Of a stretch of 64,000 nt of DNA, positions 46,593-59,000 are shown one piece after another (positions within the stretch are counted from its first letter, which is position 1; each line of letters opens with the position of its first letter). The notes below the pieces were generated by a model. It worked only from the letters and a program-made list of their open reading frames with translations. It searched no databases and had not been told where the DNA came from. The DNA is from Chlorocebus sabaeus (Eukaryota > Chordata > Mammalia > Primates > Cercopithecidae), in NCBI RefSeq assembly GCF_047675955.1, contig NC_132925.1, positions 21,290,688 to 21,354,687 of the forward strand, in the 5' to 3' direction. The translations under genes were made by a program, and so were the position numbers.

Positions 46593-47259
46593 GGTTATCA
46601 TTTTCAGGGCTTGAGAACTTCTGAGGCAGTTTTCTGTTTTGTTCCTCAGTGGTGGTTAAAATCTACCTTGTTAAAAATACATTAAATTTAATGAATGATT
46701 CATTGAACTGTTTAACTTTGTCATGTTTTTGTTAGTTACATTATATTTCACAGTAAAAATGAAAAGTAAAAGGCAGCTAAACAGAGAACTCCACCTAACC
46801 CAACAATCTATACACTTAGGTAGGCTGGTTCCTGTTACTTGCCGAGGCTTTTTAGAACCATCCAATTATCTATTTAAAAAATGTCCGTTTGAAAGCTCCA
46901 AACCATTATACTAACACTCACTTAATTTTTTATGAGGGGAAATGATCATGATCTATATACTCAGATTCTTTAAAAAACAGCATTCCTAAAAAATAAGAAA
47001 TATACTGTATCTTTTCAGTTTTACATATGAGAAATTTTATAATTGTAGGAAGACCCAACATAATAACAGCAGAAAAAAAAAATAACGTTTTTTGCCTATT
47101 AATAAAAAAAACACTGATTTTCCAGAAAACCTCAATTTTTAAAAATTTTTCAACAAAAGTAATTTATCAATGAATACATAAACATGACTTAATTATAAAG
47201 CTTGGCCAAATAAATTCAGATATCAGAAAAAAGAATCCTCCCTCAGACTTAGAGTCCTA
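46593..47259. other. Spacer of the inverted duplication, right part
   Basis: AT-rich sequence without recognised gene or repeat. Confidence 0.55.
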
Positions 47260-48798
47260 CATTTTGATTCTAGAAAATAAACTAACAATTGGGATGAAGG
47301 CATTGTTTTCATTAATTTGTCATAATTTTTATTGAGAGTATTTCTTGTCCTTCAAAAAAAATGGAGAAAACATTTGGACACTTCACCAAAAAAACGCACA
47401 AATGGCCAACATGCATACAAAAAGACGTTCAATATTATGAATCTTATCTTCCTGGTCTTTAAAAAAAAAGTTTTAAAAAGGAGGAAGGAGCAAAAGAAAT
47501 TCAACAGATATTCTAGAGAAGATTTTTTAAAGTCCAATAAAGCACATGAAAAAATGTTCAACATCATCAGTCATCAAGGAAATGCAATTAAAACCACAAA
47601 CAGATACTACCACACCTCCATTAGAAAGGATGATGATAAAGAGGCTGACCATATAAGTGTTGGCAGGGGTGTGGAGAAAATGAAACCCTCCTACCTGGCT
47701 AGTGGTGGGAATGTAATATGGCACAATCACTTACAGCAGTCTGACAGTTTCTTATGAAGTTAGGAATGCACCTACCATATGACCCAGCAATCCAACTCCT
47801 AGGTATTGACCCAAAAGAAATGAAAACAGGCTCCAAACACAAGGGCTGACTAGATGCAGCCAGGTGGAATAGCTACCACCAAGGGACCAAGACGATGAGT
47901 GCACTCCTAATAGATCTTCAGAGGGAAGGCACAGAGACTGGATGGAGGGAAGACACAGAAGCCAGGCTGAAGGTGGGAACCTTGCACAGGGCTACCATGT
48001 ACCAGGACTCATTCATAGCCCCCAGTGACTCTGGGGGGCAACGGGGGAGTTGAACTGGCAAGGAGCAATCCACTCTCCTGAAGGGTCTCCGGAATCCCAG
48101 CAGGAGGAGACCCCTCAACCACCACGGACACTTGAGTTGACAGGGACAGCTGCTTAGAGAAGCGGTAGGAGCAGCACACCAGCTGATGTGGAGCCTAGAA
48201 GGTTTGGTGCAGGAGAGTCTGTAGCAGAGCATGGCCAGTGAAGGCCATCACCCTAGGCTCGACTTGCTCCCATAAGAGACTTTAGCCCTAGGGGAACTGC
48301 TGGACCTGAACTCTGCAGGGTTGTCTTGCCTATCAAACAAGGCCAGGCTGACCTGACCATCCTTGGTCTGTGGCCACTCCCAGGGCCGCAATCTGGTGGA
48401 GTCTGCTTGCAGGGCAGCACTGGATGCCCTGGGGTCCTGTGTCATAGCTCCTGCACTGGAGGACCTGCCTAACAGGGAGAGAGCTCCAGTGGGGTGGCCC
48501 CCAAAACCATGCACAAGCCTGCCACTCCCTCCACACACTGCAGCTCCCCCTTGGCCCATGGCAACCCCCCCTCCTCCACCCCGCACATTGCTTTGCTGAT
48601 GTAGATGTGCGCAGCAAGGTTTTGCTTTCCTTGCCCCAGCAGCACGTGACTGTGCATGCACCCTGCCCTGCCACTGTGGGAGTGCAGTCCATCCCCCTCT
48701 CCCCACTGACCACCATTGCAGTACATGCCATGGCGAGCACAGAGCCAGCCAACCTTGCCCCTGGAAGTACCTCACCCTTGCACCAACACTGCCAGGAA
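47260..48798 (+). repeat. Right arm of the inverted duplication
   Basis: Same unit as 43984-45522 in the opposite orientation. Here its outer edge runs on naturally into more L1 5'UTR (48799-49080) and, after a THE1-type LTR, into ORF1, so this is probably the parental locus and the left arm the copy. It contains an L1 ORF2 3' piece (47332-47840, including the 141-codon remnant at 47332-47757) and the start of an L1 5'UTR. Confidence 0.95.
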
Positions 48799-49080
48799 GT
48801 GAAGCCAGGCACAAAAAACAGCACACCCTCCCCCACCCTGAGCAACCATCCCTGCCTACAGCACACAGAGAAAGCACAAAGACCTGTACCCCCCAGCACC
48901 ACCACACCAGTGCCAACACCACCAACAGCACAACCACCCACACAGTCACCAGCAGGGATTCCTGCTACCCCACCAGCCACATTGCCTCTGCCACTGTGGT
49001 GAACACTCACATGAAGGCAGGCACCCTGGCACCCACTAGCACCCTGCCATAGCCAACGACATGCACTGGGCCACACTGTG
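48799..49080 (+). mobile_element. L1 5'UTR, GC-rich, continuing from the right arm
   Basis: CACCAC/CAGCAC-rich text (CCCCAGCACCACCACACCAG, CACCAACAGCACAACC) of old L1 5'UTR type, interrupted by an LTR at 49081. Confidence 0.65.
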
Positions 49081-49426
49081 TGATATGGTTTGGCGGTGTC
49101 CCCACCCAAATCTCATCTTCCCACGTGTTGTGGGAGGGACCTAGTGGGAGTTCATTGAATCATAAGGGCAGTTTCCCCATACTGTTCTCATGGAAGTGAA
49201 TACATCTCATGAGATCTAATGGTTTTATAAAGGGAAACCCCTTTCACTTGGTTTTCGTTCCCTCTTGTCTACCACCATGTAAGACATTCCTTTCACCTTC
49301 TGCCATAATTGTGAGTCCCCACAAAGCCACATGGAACTGTGAGTCCATTAAACCTCTTTTTCTTTATAAATTACTCAGTCAAGGGTATGCCTTTATCAGC
49401 AGCCTAAGAACACACTAATACACTGC
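49081..49426 (+). mobile_element. THE1/MST solo LTR
   Basis: TGATATGGTTTGGCGGTGTC, CACGTGTTGTGGGAGGGACC, TCATGAGATCTAATGGTTTT, GTGAGTCCATTAAACCTC, then TCAAGGGTATGCCTTTATC and CACACTAATACA. Preceded by CACACTGTG and followed by CTGCCACAG. No internal MaLR sequence, so a solo LTR. Confidence 0.93.
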
Positions 49427-50731
49427 CACAGCTGCTGGCACATGCAAATGAGGATACATCCAGCTGCCACTGCACTATGAAATGCTTTGGCTGACACCAC
49501 CCATTGGAGAGTAGTGACCAGCAGTCCAGGAGCACCTCAGCCCCCTAGAACAGTGGATTCCTAACCTTGAGGTACCAAAGAACAAAGTTGGGGTCTGATA
49601 CAAGTCCCACAGAGTTGAAGCACACAGTCCAGGAGGAGTTGGGAGCTGAGTGGTGGTACCCTAAAATCTTTCAGAAACAAAGCCAGTTGGCTGACTCCAC
49701 CTTATACCACAATCAAACCCTCAAGGTCATCAAATAAGATAAAAGAAAAAGACTCTACCCAAAGGTTAGCAAATTCAAAGACTGAAGGAACATGAGCCCA
49801 CAAGGATGAGAAAGAACCAGCAAAAGAACACTGACAACTCAAAAAACCCGAGTGCCTTCTTTCTTCCAAAGAACCGAACCATCTCTCCAGCAAGGGTTCT
49901 GAACGAGGCTGAGATGGCTGAAATGACAGAATAGAATTCAGAATATGTGTAGGAATGAAGATCACTGAGATGCAAGAGTATGTTGAAAACCAATCCAAGG
50001 AAGCTAAGAATTACAATAAAACAATGCAGGAGCCGACAGACAAAATAGTACACAAAGAAACCAATCAACCTGATACAGCTGAAAAATATACAAGAATTTC
50101 ATAATGCAATCACAAGTATTAATAGCAGAATAGACCAAGTGGAGCAAAGAATCTCAGTGCCTGAAGACTGACTTTCTGAAATAAGAAAGAAATAAGACAG
50201 TCAGACAAAAATAGAGAAAAAAGAATAGAAAGAAACAAAACCTCCGAGAAATAAGGGATTATGTAAAGAGACTAAATCTACAACTCACTAGTGTACCTGA
50301 AAGAGATGGAGAGATGGTAACCAACATGGAAAACATATTTCTGAATATCGTCCATGAGAACCTCCCCAACCTAATGAGAGAGGCCAACATTCCCCAACCT
50401 ATCATTAATGGGTTCTGTCACCCATGAGAACTTCCCCAACCTAGCTAGAGAGGCCTAGCAGAGAACCCAAGTAAGATATTTCACAAGAAGAGCATCCCAA
50501 AGACACATAGGATTCTACAAGGTCAAAATGAAAGAAAAAATGTTACAGGCAGCTAAAAAGGTCAGGTGACCTACAAAGGGAAGCCCATCAGACTAACAGC
50601 AGACATCTCAGCAGAAACCATAAAAGCCAGAACAGGTTAGGGAACAGTATTCAATGTTCTTAAAGAAAATAAATTCCAACCCAAAATTTGATATGCAGCC
50701 AAACTAAGCTTCATAAGTGAAGGAGAAATAA

Positions 50732-51064
50732 GTTTTTTGGGGTTTTTTTGGTTTTTTTTTTTTGTTTGTTTGTTTTTTTTTTTTGAGATAGTCTCGCTCT
50801 GTCGCCCAGGCTGGAGTGCAGTGGCGCCATCTTGGCTCACTGCAACCTCCGCCTCCCAGGCTCAAGTGATTCTCCTGCCTCAGCCTCCTGAGTAGCTGGG
50901 ATTACAGGCACCCGCCACTATGCCCAGCTAATTTTTTTATTTTCAGTAGGGACACGGTTTCACCATGTTGGCCAGGCTGATCTTGAACGCCAGACCTCAA
51001 GTGATCCTCCCACCTCAGCCTCCCAAAGTGCTGGGATTACAGATGTGAGCCACGGCATCCGGCC
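50732..51064 (-). mobile_element. AluS antisense
   Basis: A long T-rich (GTTT)n start, TCTCGCTCTGTCGCCCAGG, and the end GAGCCACGGCATCCGGCC. Confidence 0.92.
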
Positions 51065-51485
51065 TGAGAAGATTCTTTTCAGACAAGCAAAAGACGAGGA
51101 AAATGGTTACCATGCAACCTGCCTTGGAAGAGCTCCTGAAAGAAGCACTAAATATGGAAAGGAAACAATGTTACCAGCCACTAGGAAAACACACTGAAGT
51201 ACGCAGACCAGTGACACTATAAAACAACTCTGCATAATAACTAAATAAAACAAGTCTGCATAATAACTAGCTAACATCCCCAACTCATTCTATGAGGCCA
51301 GTATCATTCTGATACAAAAACTTGGCAGAGACAAAATGAAAAATTTAAGGCCAATATCCTTTATGAATATCAACGCAAAAGTCCTCAACAAAATACAGGC
51401 AAATCAAATCCAGCAGCATATCAAAAAGCAGGCTTTATACCTGGGAATGAAAGGGTGGTTCAACATATGCAAATCAGAAATTTGA

Positions 51486-51784
51486 GGCCAGGTGCAGTTG
51501 CTCACACCTGTAGTCTTAGCACTTGGGGAGACCAAGGCAAGAGGATTGCCTGAGCTCAGGAGTTTGAGACTAGCCTGGGCAACATGGCAAAACCTCATCT
51601 CTACTAAAAATACAAAAAATTAACCGGGAGTGGTGGTGCACACCTGTAGTCTCAACTACTCGAGAAGCTAAAGCACGAGAATTGCTTAAACCCGGGAGGT
51701 GGCGGTTGCAGCAATCCCAGATAGCACCACTGAACTCCAGGCTGGGTGACAGAGCAAGACTCTGTCTCAAAAAAAAAGAAAAAC
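51486..51784 (+). mobile_element. Alu (J/S), sense, in L1 remnant
   Basis: GGCCAGGTGCAGTTGCTCAC to GACTCTGTCTCAAAAAAAAAG; both arms present, right arm diverged (CTCAACTACTCGAGAAGC). Confidence 0.9.
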
Positions 51785-51850
51785 AATTGATTCATCACAT
51801 ATACAGAACTAAAGACAAAAACCACATAATTACTTCAATACATGTAAAAT

Positions 51851-51956
51851 TGAATTTCTGTGGGACCTGGCAAAATGCACCTCTGATTTCATTCAGGTAC
51901 AATGCATCAGCACAGAATTTCCTTTTTCTTTTTCTTTTCTTTTGAAGAAAATAAAA
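51851..51956. other. Short unassigned piece with CT-rich tract
   Basis: A TTTCCTTTTTCTTTTTCTTT tract at about 51917-51944 beside the tail of the antisense L1. Confidence 0.5.
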
Positions 51957-54900
51957 TCAAATAATTTTTTTATTTTTTATTATTGTACTTTAAGGTCTGG
52001 GGTACATGTGCACAACATGCAGGTTTGTTACATAGGTATACATGTGCCATGGTGGTTTGCTGCACTCATGCACTCGTCATTTACATTAGGTATTTCTCCT
52101 AACGCTATCCCTCCCCCGATCCCCACCCCACAACAAGTCCTGGTGTGTGATGTTCCCTGCCCTGTGTCCATGTGTTCTCATTGTTCAACCCCCCCTAATG
52201 AGTAAGAACATGCAGTGTTTGGTTTTCTCTTCCTGTGTTACTTTTGTGAGAATGATGGTTTCCAGTTTCATCCATGCTCTGGCAAAGGACATGAAATCAT
52301 CCTTTTTTATGGCTGCATAGTATTGCATGGTGTATATGTGCCACATTTTCTTTATCCAGTCTATCATTGATGGGCATTTGGGTTGGTTCCAAGTCTTTGC
52401 TATTGTGAATAGCGCTGGAATAAACATACATGTGCATGTGTCTTTATAGTAGAATGATTTATAAGCCTTTGAGTATATACCTAGTAACGGGATTGCTAGG
52501 TCAAATGGTATTTCTAGTTCTACATCCTTAAGGAATCACCACACTATTTCCACAACGGTTGAACTAATTTACACTCCCACCAACAGTGTAAAAGTGTTCC
52601 TATTTCTCCACATCCTCTCCAGCATCTGTTGTTTCCTGACTTTTTAATGATCGCCATTCTAACTGGCGTGAGATGATATCTCATTGTGGTTTTAATTTGC
52701 GTTTCTCAAATGACCAGTGATGATGAGCATTTTTTTTCAGAAGTTTGTTGGCTGCATAAATGTCTTCTCTTGAGAAGTGTCTTTTCATACCCTTTGCTCA
52801 CCTTTTGATGGTATTCTTTTTTTTTTCTTGTAAATTTGTTTAAGTTCTTGGTAGATTCTGGGTATTAGCCCTTTGTCAGATGGATAGATTGCAAAAATTT
52901 TCTCCCATTCCATAGGTTGCCTGTTCACTCTTCTGATAGTTTCTTTGGCCGTGCAAAAACTCTTTAGTTTAATTAGATCCCATTTGTCTATTTTGGCTTT
53001 TGTTGCCATTGCTTTTGGTGTTTTAGTCATGAAATCTTTGCCCGTGCCTATGTCCTGAATGGTACTGCCTAGGTTTTCTTCTAGGGTTTTTATGATATTA
53101 GGCCTTACCTTTAAGTCTTTAATCCATCTTGAGATAATTTTTGTATAAGGTGTAAGGAAGGAGTCCAGTTTCAGCTTTCGGCATATGGCTAGCCCGTTTA
53201 CCCAACACCATTTATTAAATAGGGAATCCTTTCCCCGTTGCTTTTGCCAGGTTTGTCGAAGATCAGATGGTTGTAGATGTGTGGTGTTATTTCTGAGGTC
53301 TCTGTTCTGTTCCATTGGTCTGTATCTCTGTTTTGGTACCAGTACCATGATGCTTTGGTTACTGTAGCCTTGCAGTATAGTTTGAAGTCAGGTAGCATGA
53401 TGCCTCCAGCTTTGTTCTTTTTGCTTAGGATAGTCTTGGCAATGCGGGCTCTTTTTCAGTTCCATATGAACTTTAAAGTAATTTTTTTCCAATTCTGTGA
53501 AGAAAGTCAGTGGTAGCTTGATGGAGATAGCACTGAATCTATAACTTTGGGCAGTATGGCCATTTTCACGATATTGATTCTTCCTACCCATGAGCATGGA
53601 ATGTTTTTCCATTTGTTTGTGTCCTCTTTTATTTCCTGGAGCAGTGGTTTGTAGTTCTCCTTGAAGAGGTCCTTCACATCCCGTGTAAGTTGGATTCCTA
53701 GGTATTTTATTCTCTTTGTAGCAATTATGAACTGGAGTTCACTCATGATTTGGCTCTCTGTTTGTCTGTTATTGGTGTATAGGAATGCTTGTGATTTTTG
53801 CACATTGATTTTGTATCCTGAGACTTTGCTGAAGTTGATTATCAGATTAAGGAGATTTGGGGCTGAGACGATGGGGTTTCCTAAACATACAATCATGTCA
53901 TCTGCACGTAAAGACAATTTGACTTCCTCTTTTCCTATCTGACTATCCTTTATTTCTTTCTCTTGCCTGATTGCCCTGGCCAGAACCTCCAATACTATGT
54001 TGAATAGGAGTGGTGAGAGAGGGCATCGTTGTCTTGTGCTGGTTTTCAAAGGGAATGCTTCCAGCTTTTGCCGATTCAGTATGATATTGGCTGTGGGTTT
54101 GTCATAAATAGCTCTAATTACTTTGAGACACATTCCATCAATGCCTAGTTTATTGAGAGTTTTTAGCATGAAGGGCTGTTGAATTTGTCGAAGGCCTTTT
54201 CTACATCTATTGAGATGATCATGTGGTTTTTGTCGTTGGTTCTGTTTATGTGACAGATTACATTTATTGATTTGTATATGTTGAACCAGCCTTGCATCCC
54301 AGGGATGAAGCAGACTTGATCATGGTGGATAAACTTTTTGATGTGCTGCTGGATTCGGTTTGCCCATGTTTTATTGAGGATTTTCACATTGATTTCATCA
54401 GAGATATTGGCCTAAAATTTTATTTTTCTGTTGTGCTTCTGCCAGGTTTTGGTATCAGGATGATACTGGACTCATAAAATGAGTTAGGGAGATTTCCCTC
54501 TTTTTCTGTTGATTAGAATAGTTTCAGAAGGAATGGTGCCAGGTCCTCTTTGTATTATCTCTGACAGAATTCAGTTGTGAATCCATCTGGTCCTAGACTT
54601 TTTTGGTTGTCAGGCTATTAGTTATCACCTCAATTTCAGGGACTGTTACTGGTCTATTCAGAGATTCAGTTTCTTCCTGGTTTAGTCTTGGGATGGTATA
54701 TTTGTCCAGGAATTTATTCATTTCTTCTAGATTTTTTAGTTTATATGCATAGAGTTGTTTATAGTATTCTCTGATGGTAGTTTGTATTTCTGTGGGATCG
54801 GTGGTAATATACCCTTTCTCATTTTTTATTGCATCTATTTTTATTCTTCTCTCTTTTCCTCTTTATTAGTCTGGCTAGCAATCTGTCTATTTTGTTGATC

Positions 54901-55838
54901 TTTTCAAAAAAACAGCTCCTGGATTCACTGATTTTTTTTGAAGAGTTTTTTCTATCTCTATCTCCTTCAGTTCTGCTCTGATCTATTTCTTGCCTTCTGC
55001 TAACTTTTGAATTTGTTTGCTCTTGCTTCTCTAGTTCTTTTAATTGTGATGCTAAGGTGTCGATTTTAGATCTTTCCTGCTTTCTCTTATAGGCATTTAG
55101 TGCTATAAATTTCCCTCTACACACTGCTTTAAATGTGTCCCAGAGATTCTGGTATGTTGTGTCTTTGTTCCCATTGGTTTCAAAGAACATCTTTATTTCT
55201 GCTTCATTTCATTATTTACCCAGTAGTCATTCAGGAGCAGGTTGTTCAGTTTCCATGTAGTTGTACGGTTTGAGTGAGTTTCTTAATCCTGAGTTCTAAT
55301 CCTGATTGCACTGTGGTCTTAGAGTTTGTTGTGATTTCTGTTCTTTTACATTTGCTGAGGAGTGTTTTACTTCCAATTATGTGGTCAATTTTGGAATAGA
55401 TGTGATGTGGTGCTGAAAAGAATGTATATTCTGTTGATTTGGGGTGGAGAGTTCTGTAGATGTCTATTAAGTCTGCTTGGTCCAGTGTTGAGTTCAAGTC
55501 CTGGATATTCTTGTTAATTGTTTGTCTCATTGATCTGTCTATACTGACAGTGGGGTGTTAAACTCTCCCACTATTATTGTTTGGGAGTCTACGTCTCTTT
55601 GTAGGTCTCTAAGAACTTGCTTTATGAATCTGTGTGCTCCTGTAGTGGGTGCATATATATTTAGGATAGTTAGCTCTTCTCGTTGCATTGATCCCTTTAC
55701 CATTATGTAATGCCCTTCTTTGGTTTTTTGGATCTTGGTTGGTTTAAAGTCTGTTTTATCAGAGACTAGGATTGCAATCCCTGCTTTTTTTGTTTGTTTG
55801 TTTTTGTTTCCCATTTGTCTGGTAGATCTTCCTCCATA
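51957..55838 (-). mobile_element. L1PA LINE, 3.9 kb, antisense, 5'-truncated in the ORF2 endonuclease
   Basis: In reverse it reads tail, 3'UTR (51970-52200), then ORF2 nearly complete back to the endonuclease N-terminal part, where it ends at GGTAGATCTTCCTCCAT. Open pieces remain: 54387-54163, 54169-53507 (220 codons, reverse transcriptase, catalytic box RADD in place of FADD), 53348-52785, 55190-54819. Several frameshifts separate them. It is the least decayed L1 body in the window but is not competent. Confidence 0.92.
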
Positions 55839-56074
55839 ACTTGAGGTCAAGAGATCGAGACCATCCTGGCCAACATGGTGAAACCCTATCTCTACTAAAA
55901 ATACAAAAATTAGCTGAGTGTGATGTTGTGGGTCTGTAGTACTAGCTACTCAGGAGGCTGAGGAAGGAGAATCACTTGAACCCAGGAGGCAGAGGTTGCA
56001 GTGAGCCGAGATTGTGCCACTGTACTCCAGCCTGGTGGACAGAGCGAGACTCTGTCCCCAAAAAAAAAAAAAAT
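55839..56074 (+). mobile_element. 5'-truncated Alu abutting the L1 break
   Basis: Starts inside the left arm (ACTTGAGGTCAAGAGATCGA) exactly where the antisense L1 ends, and finishes CTGTCCCCAAAAAAAAAAAA. The shared junction suggests a deletion joined the two. Confidence 0.88.
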
Positions 56075-56089
56075 CATCATCCCTGAAGT

Positions 56090-59000
56090 CTGCCTTGGAC
56101 TCTGCCTTTCCAGTACATGCATTTGTTACTTGACAACTGGTCAAATACTAAGGAAAGCAGTTTTTGAAAGAAAAGGTGTTATCTTATTCTTTGAAATTAA
56201 AAGGGGATTTTGTCTTGCACCTTAGGTAACAGCATGGCCACAGCAGGGCAGAGCACCAAGGAAGCTCTTGGGGTTGCTAATTCTAGGACGTGACCCTATG
56301 ATGGCACTTTTGGCCTGATCTGAAGCAGAGGGGAGCTCACTGCCCTAAAGGTTAAGTCCCAGGCCAGGCAGCATTCACAACAAGCCAACTAAAGAGAACT
56401 CGGGCCTTAAGGGAACATCATAGGTAGTCTGGCAGTACTCCTTGCGGCCTGGGGTAGCAATGGCTATGGAGTGAGGCTCTTCTGCTTTTGGGAAAGGGAG
56501 GGAAGAGTGGGGAGGATTGCTTCTTGTCATTTGAGTGCCAGCTCAGCTACAATACAATAGAACACCAGTGGACTTCTAAGGTTTTTGACTCTAGTCCCTG
56601 ACTCCCAGACAGCACTTCTGGACTCACCAAGGGCTTGGGATATCTTGCCATCCTGCAGGAAAGGACATGGACCTGGCTAGCTTTGTCACTTGCTGATCAT
56701 AAAGCCCTGGACCCTTAAGCAAACACAGGCAGTAGCCAGGGAGTAGCGACAGCAGGCCTTAGGCGAGACCCAGGCTGTGCAGGCTTCAGGTCTGACCCAG
56801 CACAGTCACAATGCTGGTGGCCACAGGGGTGCTTAGGTCACTCTACCCGCAGCTTTAGGTGACTTAGAATAGAGACTGTATGTTTGGGAGAAAGTAAGGG
56901 AAAAGAACAAGGGTCTCTGCCTGGTAATCCAGAGAATTCTCCCAGTTCTTGTACAAGACTATCAAGACAGTACCTCTATGAGTCTGTAAGAATCACAGCA
57001 TTACTGGGTTGGGGTGCACCCTAAAGCTTAGAGCATAACACCCAGCTCTTTTCCAATATCTGAAAAGCCTTCCCAAAAAGGATGGCTACAAATAAGCATA
57101 GATAGAGAAGCCTACAATAAAAACTCAACTCTTCAATGCTCAGACAATGAAGAACATCTACTAGCATCAGCATCACCAAAGAAAATAATCACTGCAAGGT
57201 ACAAAACTCAGTGGCAATAATAAGTACACAGAAAAACAAAGAATGTCATAACACTGTAACTGTGGTGTGTAAACTACTCTTATCCTACATAGAAAGACTA
57301 TATGATAAACCAACCAAAAATAATAACTACAATAACTTTTCAAGACAGTCAATACAATAAACATATAAATAGAAACAAAAAAAAAGTTAAAAAGCAGGGG
57401 GACAAAATTAAGGCATAGAGTTTTTATTAAGTTTCCATTTTGCTTGTTGTTTATGCAAAAAGTGTTATCATCAGGTTAACATAAAGGGTAATAAGATAGT
57501 ATTTGCAAGCCTTACGGCAACCTCAAACCAAAAAACATACAATAGATATGCAAAAAATAAAAAGCAATAAACCAAATCATATTACCAGAGAAAATCAGTT
57601 TCACTAGAGGAAGACAGGAAGGAAAGAAAAGGAAAAAAAAAAAAAAAAAACAAGAAAGAGAAGACCACAAAACAATCAGAAAACAACAAAATGGCAGGAA
57701 ATAATTTCTTACTTATCAATACTAACACTGAAGATAAATGCACTAAACTCTCCAACTTAAAAACATAGACTGGCTGAACGGATGAAAACCCACTCATCTG
57801 CTGCCTACAAGAAACACACTTCACCTGTAAAGACACACATAAACTAAAAATAAAGGGATAGAAAAATGTACTCCATGCCAACGAAAACCAAAAAAGAACA
57901 GGAGTCACTACACTTCTATGAGACAAAACAGATCTCAAGACAAAAATGATAAGAAGAGAGTCGGGGGTGGTGGGAGAAGGAGGAGGCGGTGAACCACTTA
58001 TAAATGGCGCTGAAGCAGGACCCGAAGCCTAAATTCCAGGAGGGTGAGTGAGTGCTGTGCTTTCATGGGCCTCTTCTTTATGAAGCAAAGTGTGTAAAGG
58101 TTGCCATAAAGGACAAACAAGTGAAATACTTTATACATTACAGTGGTTGGAATAAAAATTGGGATGAGTGGGTTCCAGAGAGCAGAGTACTCAAATACAT
58201 GGACACCAATTTGCAGAAACAGCGAGAACTTCAAAAAGCCAATCAGGAGCAGTATGCAGAGGGGAAGATGAGAGGGGCTGCCCCAGGAAAGAAGACATCT
58301 GGTCTGCAACAGAAAAATGTTGAAGTGAAAACAAAAAAGAACAAACAGAAAACACCTGGAAATGGAGATGGTGGCAGTACCAGTGAGACCCCTCGGCCTC
58401 CTCGGAAGAAAAGGGCCCGGGTAGATCCTACTGTTGAAAACAAGGAAACATTCATGAACAGAGTTGAAGTTAAAGTAAAGATTCCTGAAGAGCTAAAACC
58501 GTGGCTTGTTGATGACTGGGACTTAATTACCAGGCAAAAACAGCTCTTTTATCTTCCTGCCAAGAAGAATGTGGATTCCATTCTTGAGGATTATGCAAAT
58601 TACAAGAAATCTCGTGGAAACACAGATAATAAGGAGTATGCAGTTAATGAAGTTGTGGCAGGGATAAAAGAATACTTCAACGTAATGTTGGGCACCCAGC
58701 TACTCCACAAATTTGAGAGACCACAGTATGCCGAAATTCTTGCAGATCATCCCGATGCACCCATGTCCCAGGTGTATGGAGCGCCACATCTCCTCAAATT
58801 ATTTGTACGAATTGGAGCAATGTTGCCCTATACACCTCTGGATGAGAAGAGCCTTGCTTTATTACTCAATTTTCTTCACGATTTCCTAAAGTACCTGGCA
58901 AAGAATTCTGCAACTTTGTTTAGTGCCAGCGATTACAAAGTGGCTCCTCCTGAGTACCATGGGAAAGCTGTGTGAGAGGCACACTCACTCACTTATGTTT

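Larger units (their letters stand above)
49427..51850 (+). mobile_element. L1PB/L1MA-type LINE: 5'UTR end, ORF1, short ORF2 piece
   Basis: The 5'UTR end (49427-49740) is followed by ORF1-like text (TGAAGGAACATGAGCCCACA, ATGCAAGAGTATGTTGAAA, AATAGCAGAATAGACCAAGT, GGGATTATGTAAAGAGAC). ORF1 is closed by stops. A 70-bp segment is tandemly duplicated at 50351-50384 and 50421-50454. After the Alu at 50732, ORF1 3' text continues, then jumps to ORF2 (CCAACTCATTCTATGAGGCC), so ORF2 is largely deleted. Confidence 0.75.

Noticed and set aside
47332..47757. 141-codon ORF present in both arms.
   Set aside because: It is the C-terminal part of an old L1 ORF2, not a host gene.
48248..49109. Long minus-strand ORFs (233 and 258 codons) in the right arm and its flank, mirrored in the left arm.
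   Set aside because: The frames overlap each other in a GC-rich L1 5'UTR, have Gly/Cys/Trp-rich low-complexity composition, no domain, and no codon constraint. Their duplication reflects the inverted repeat.
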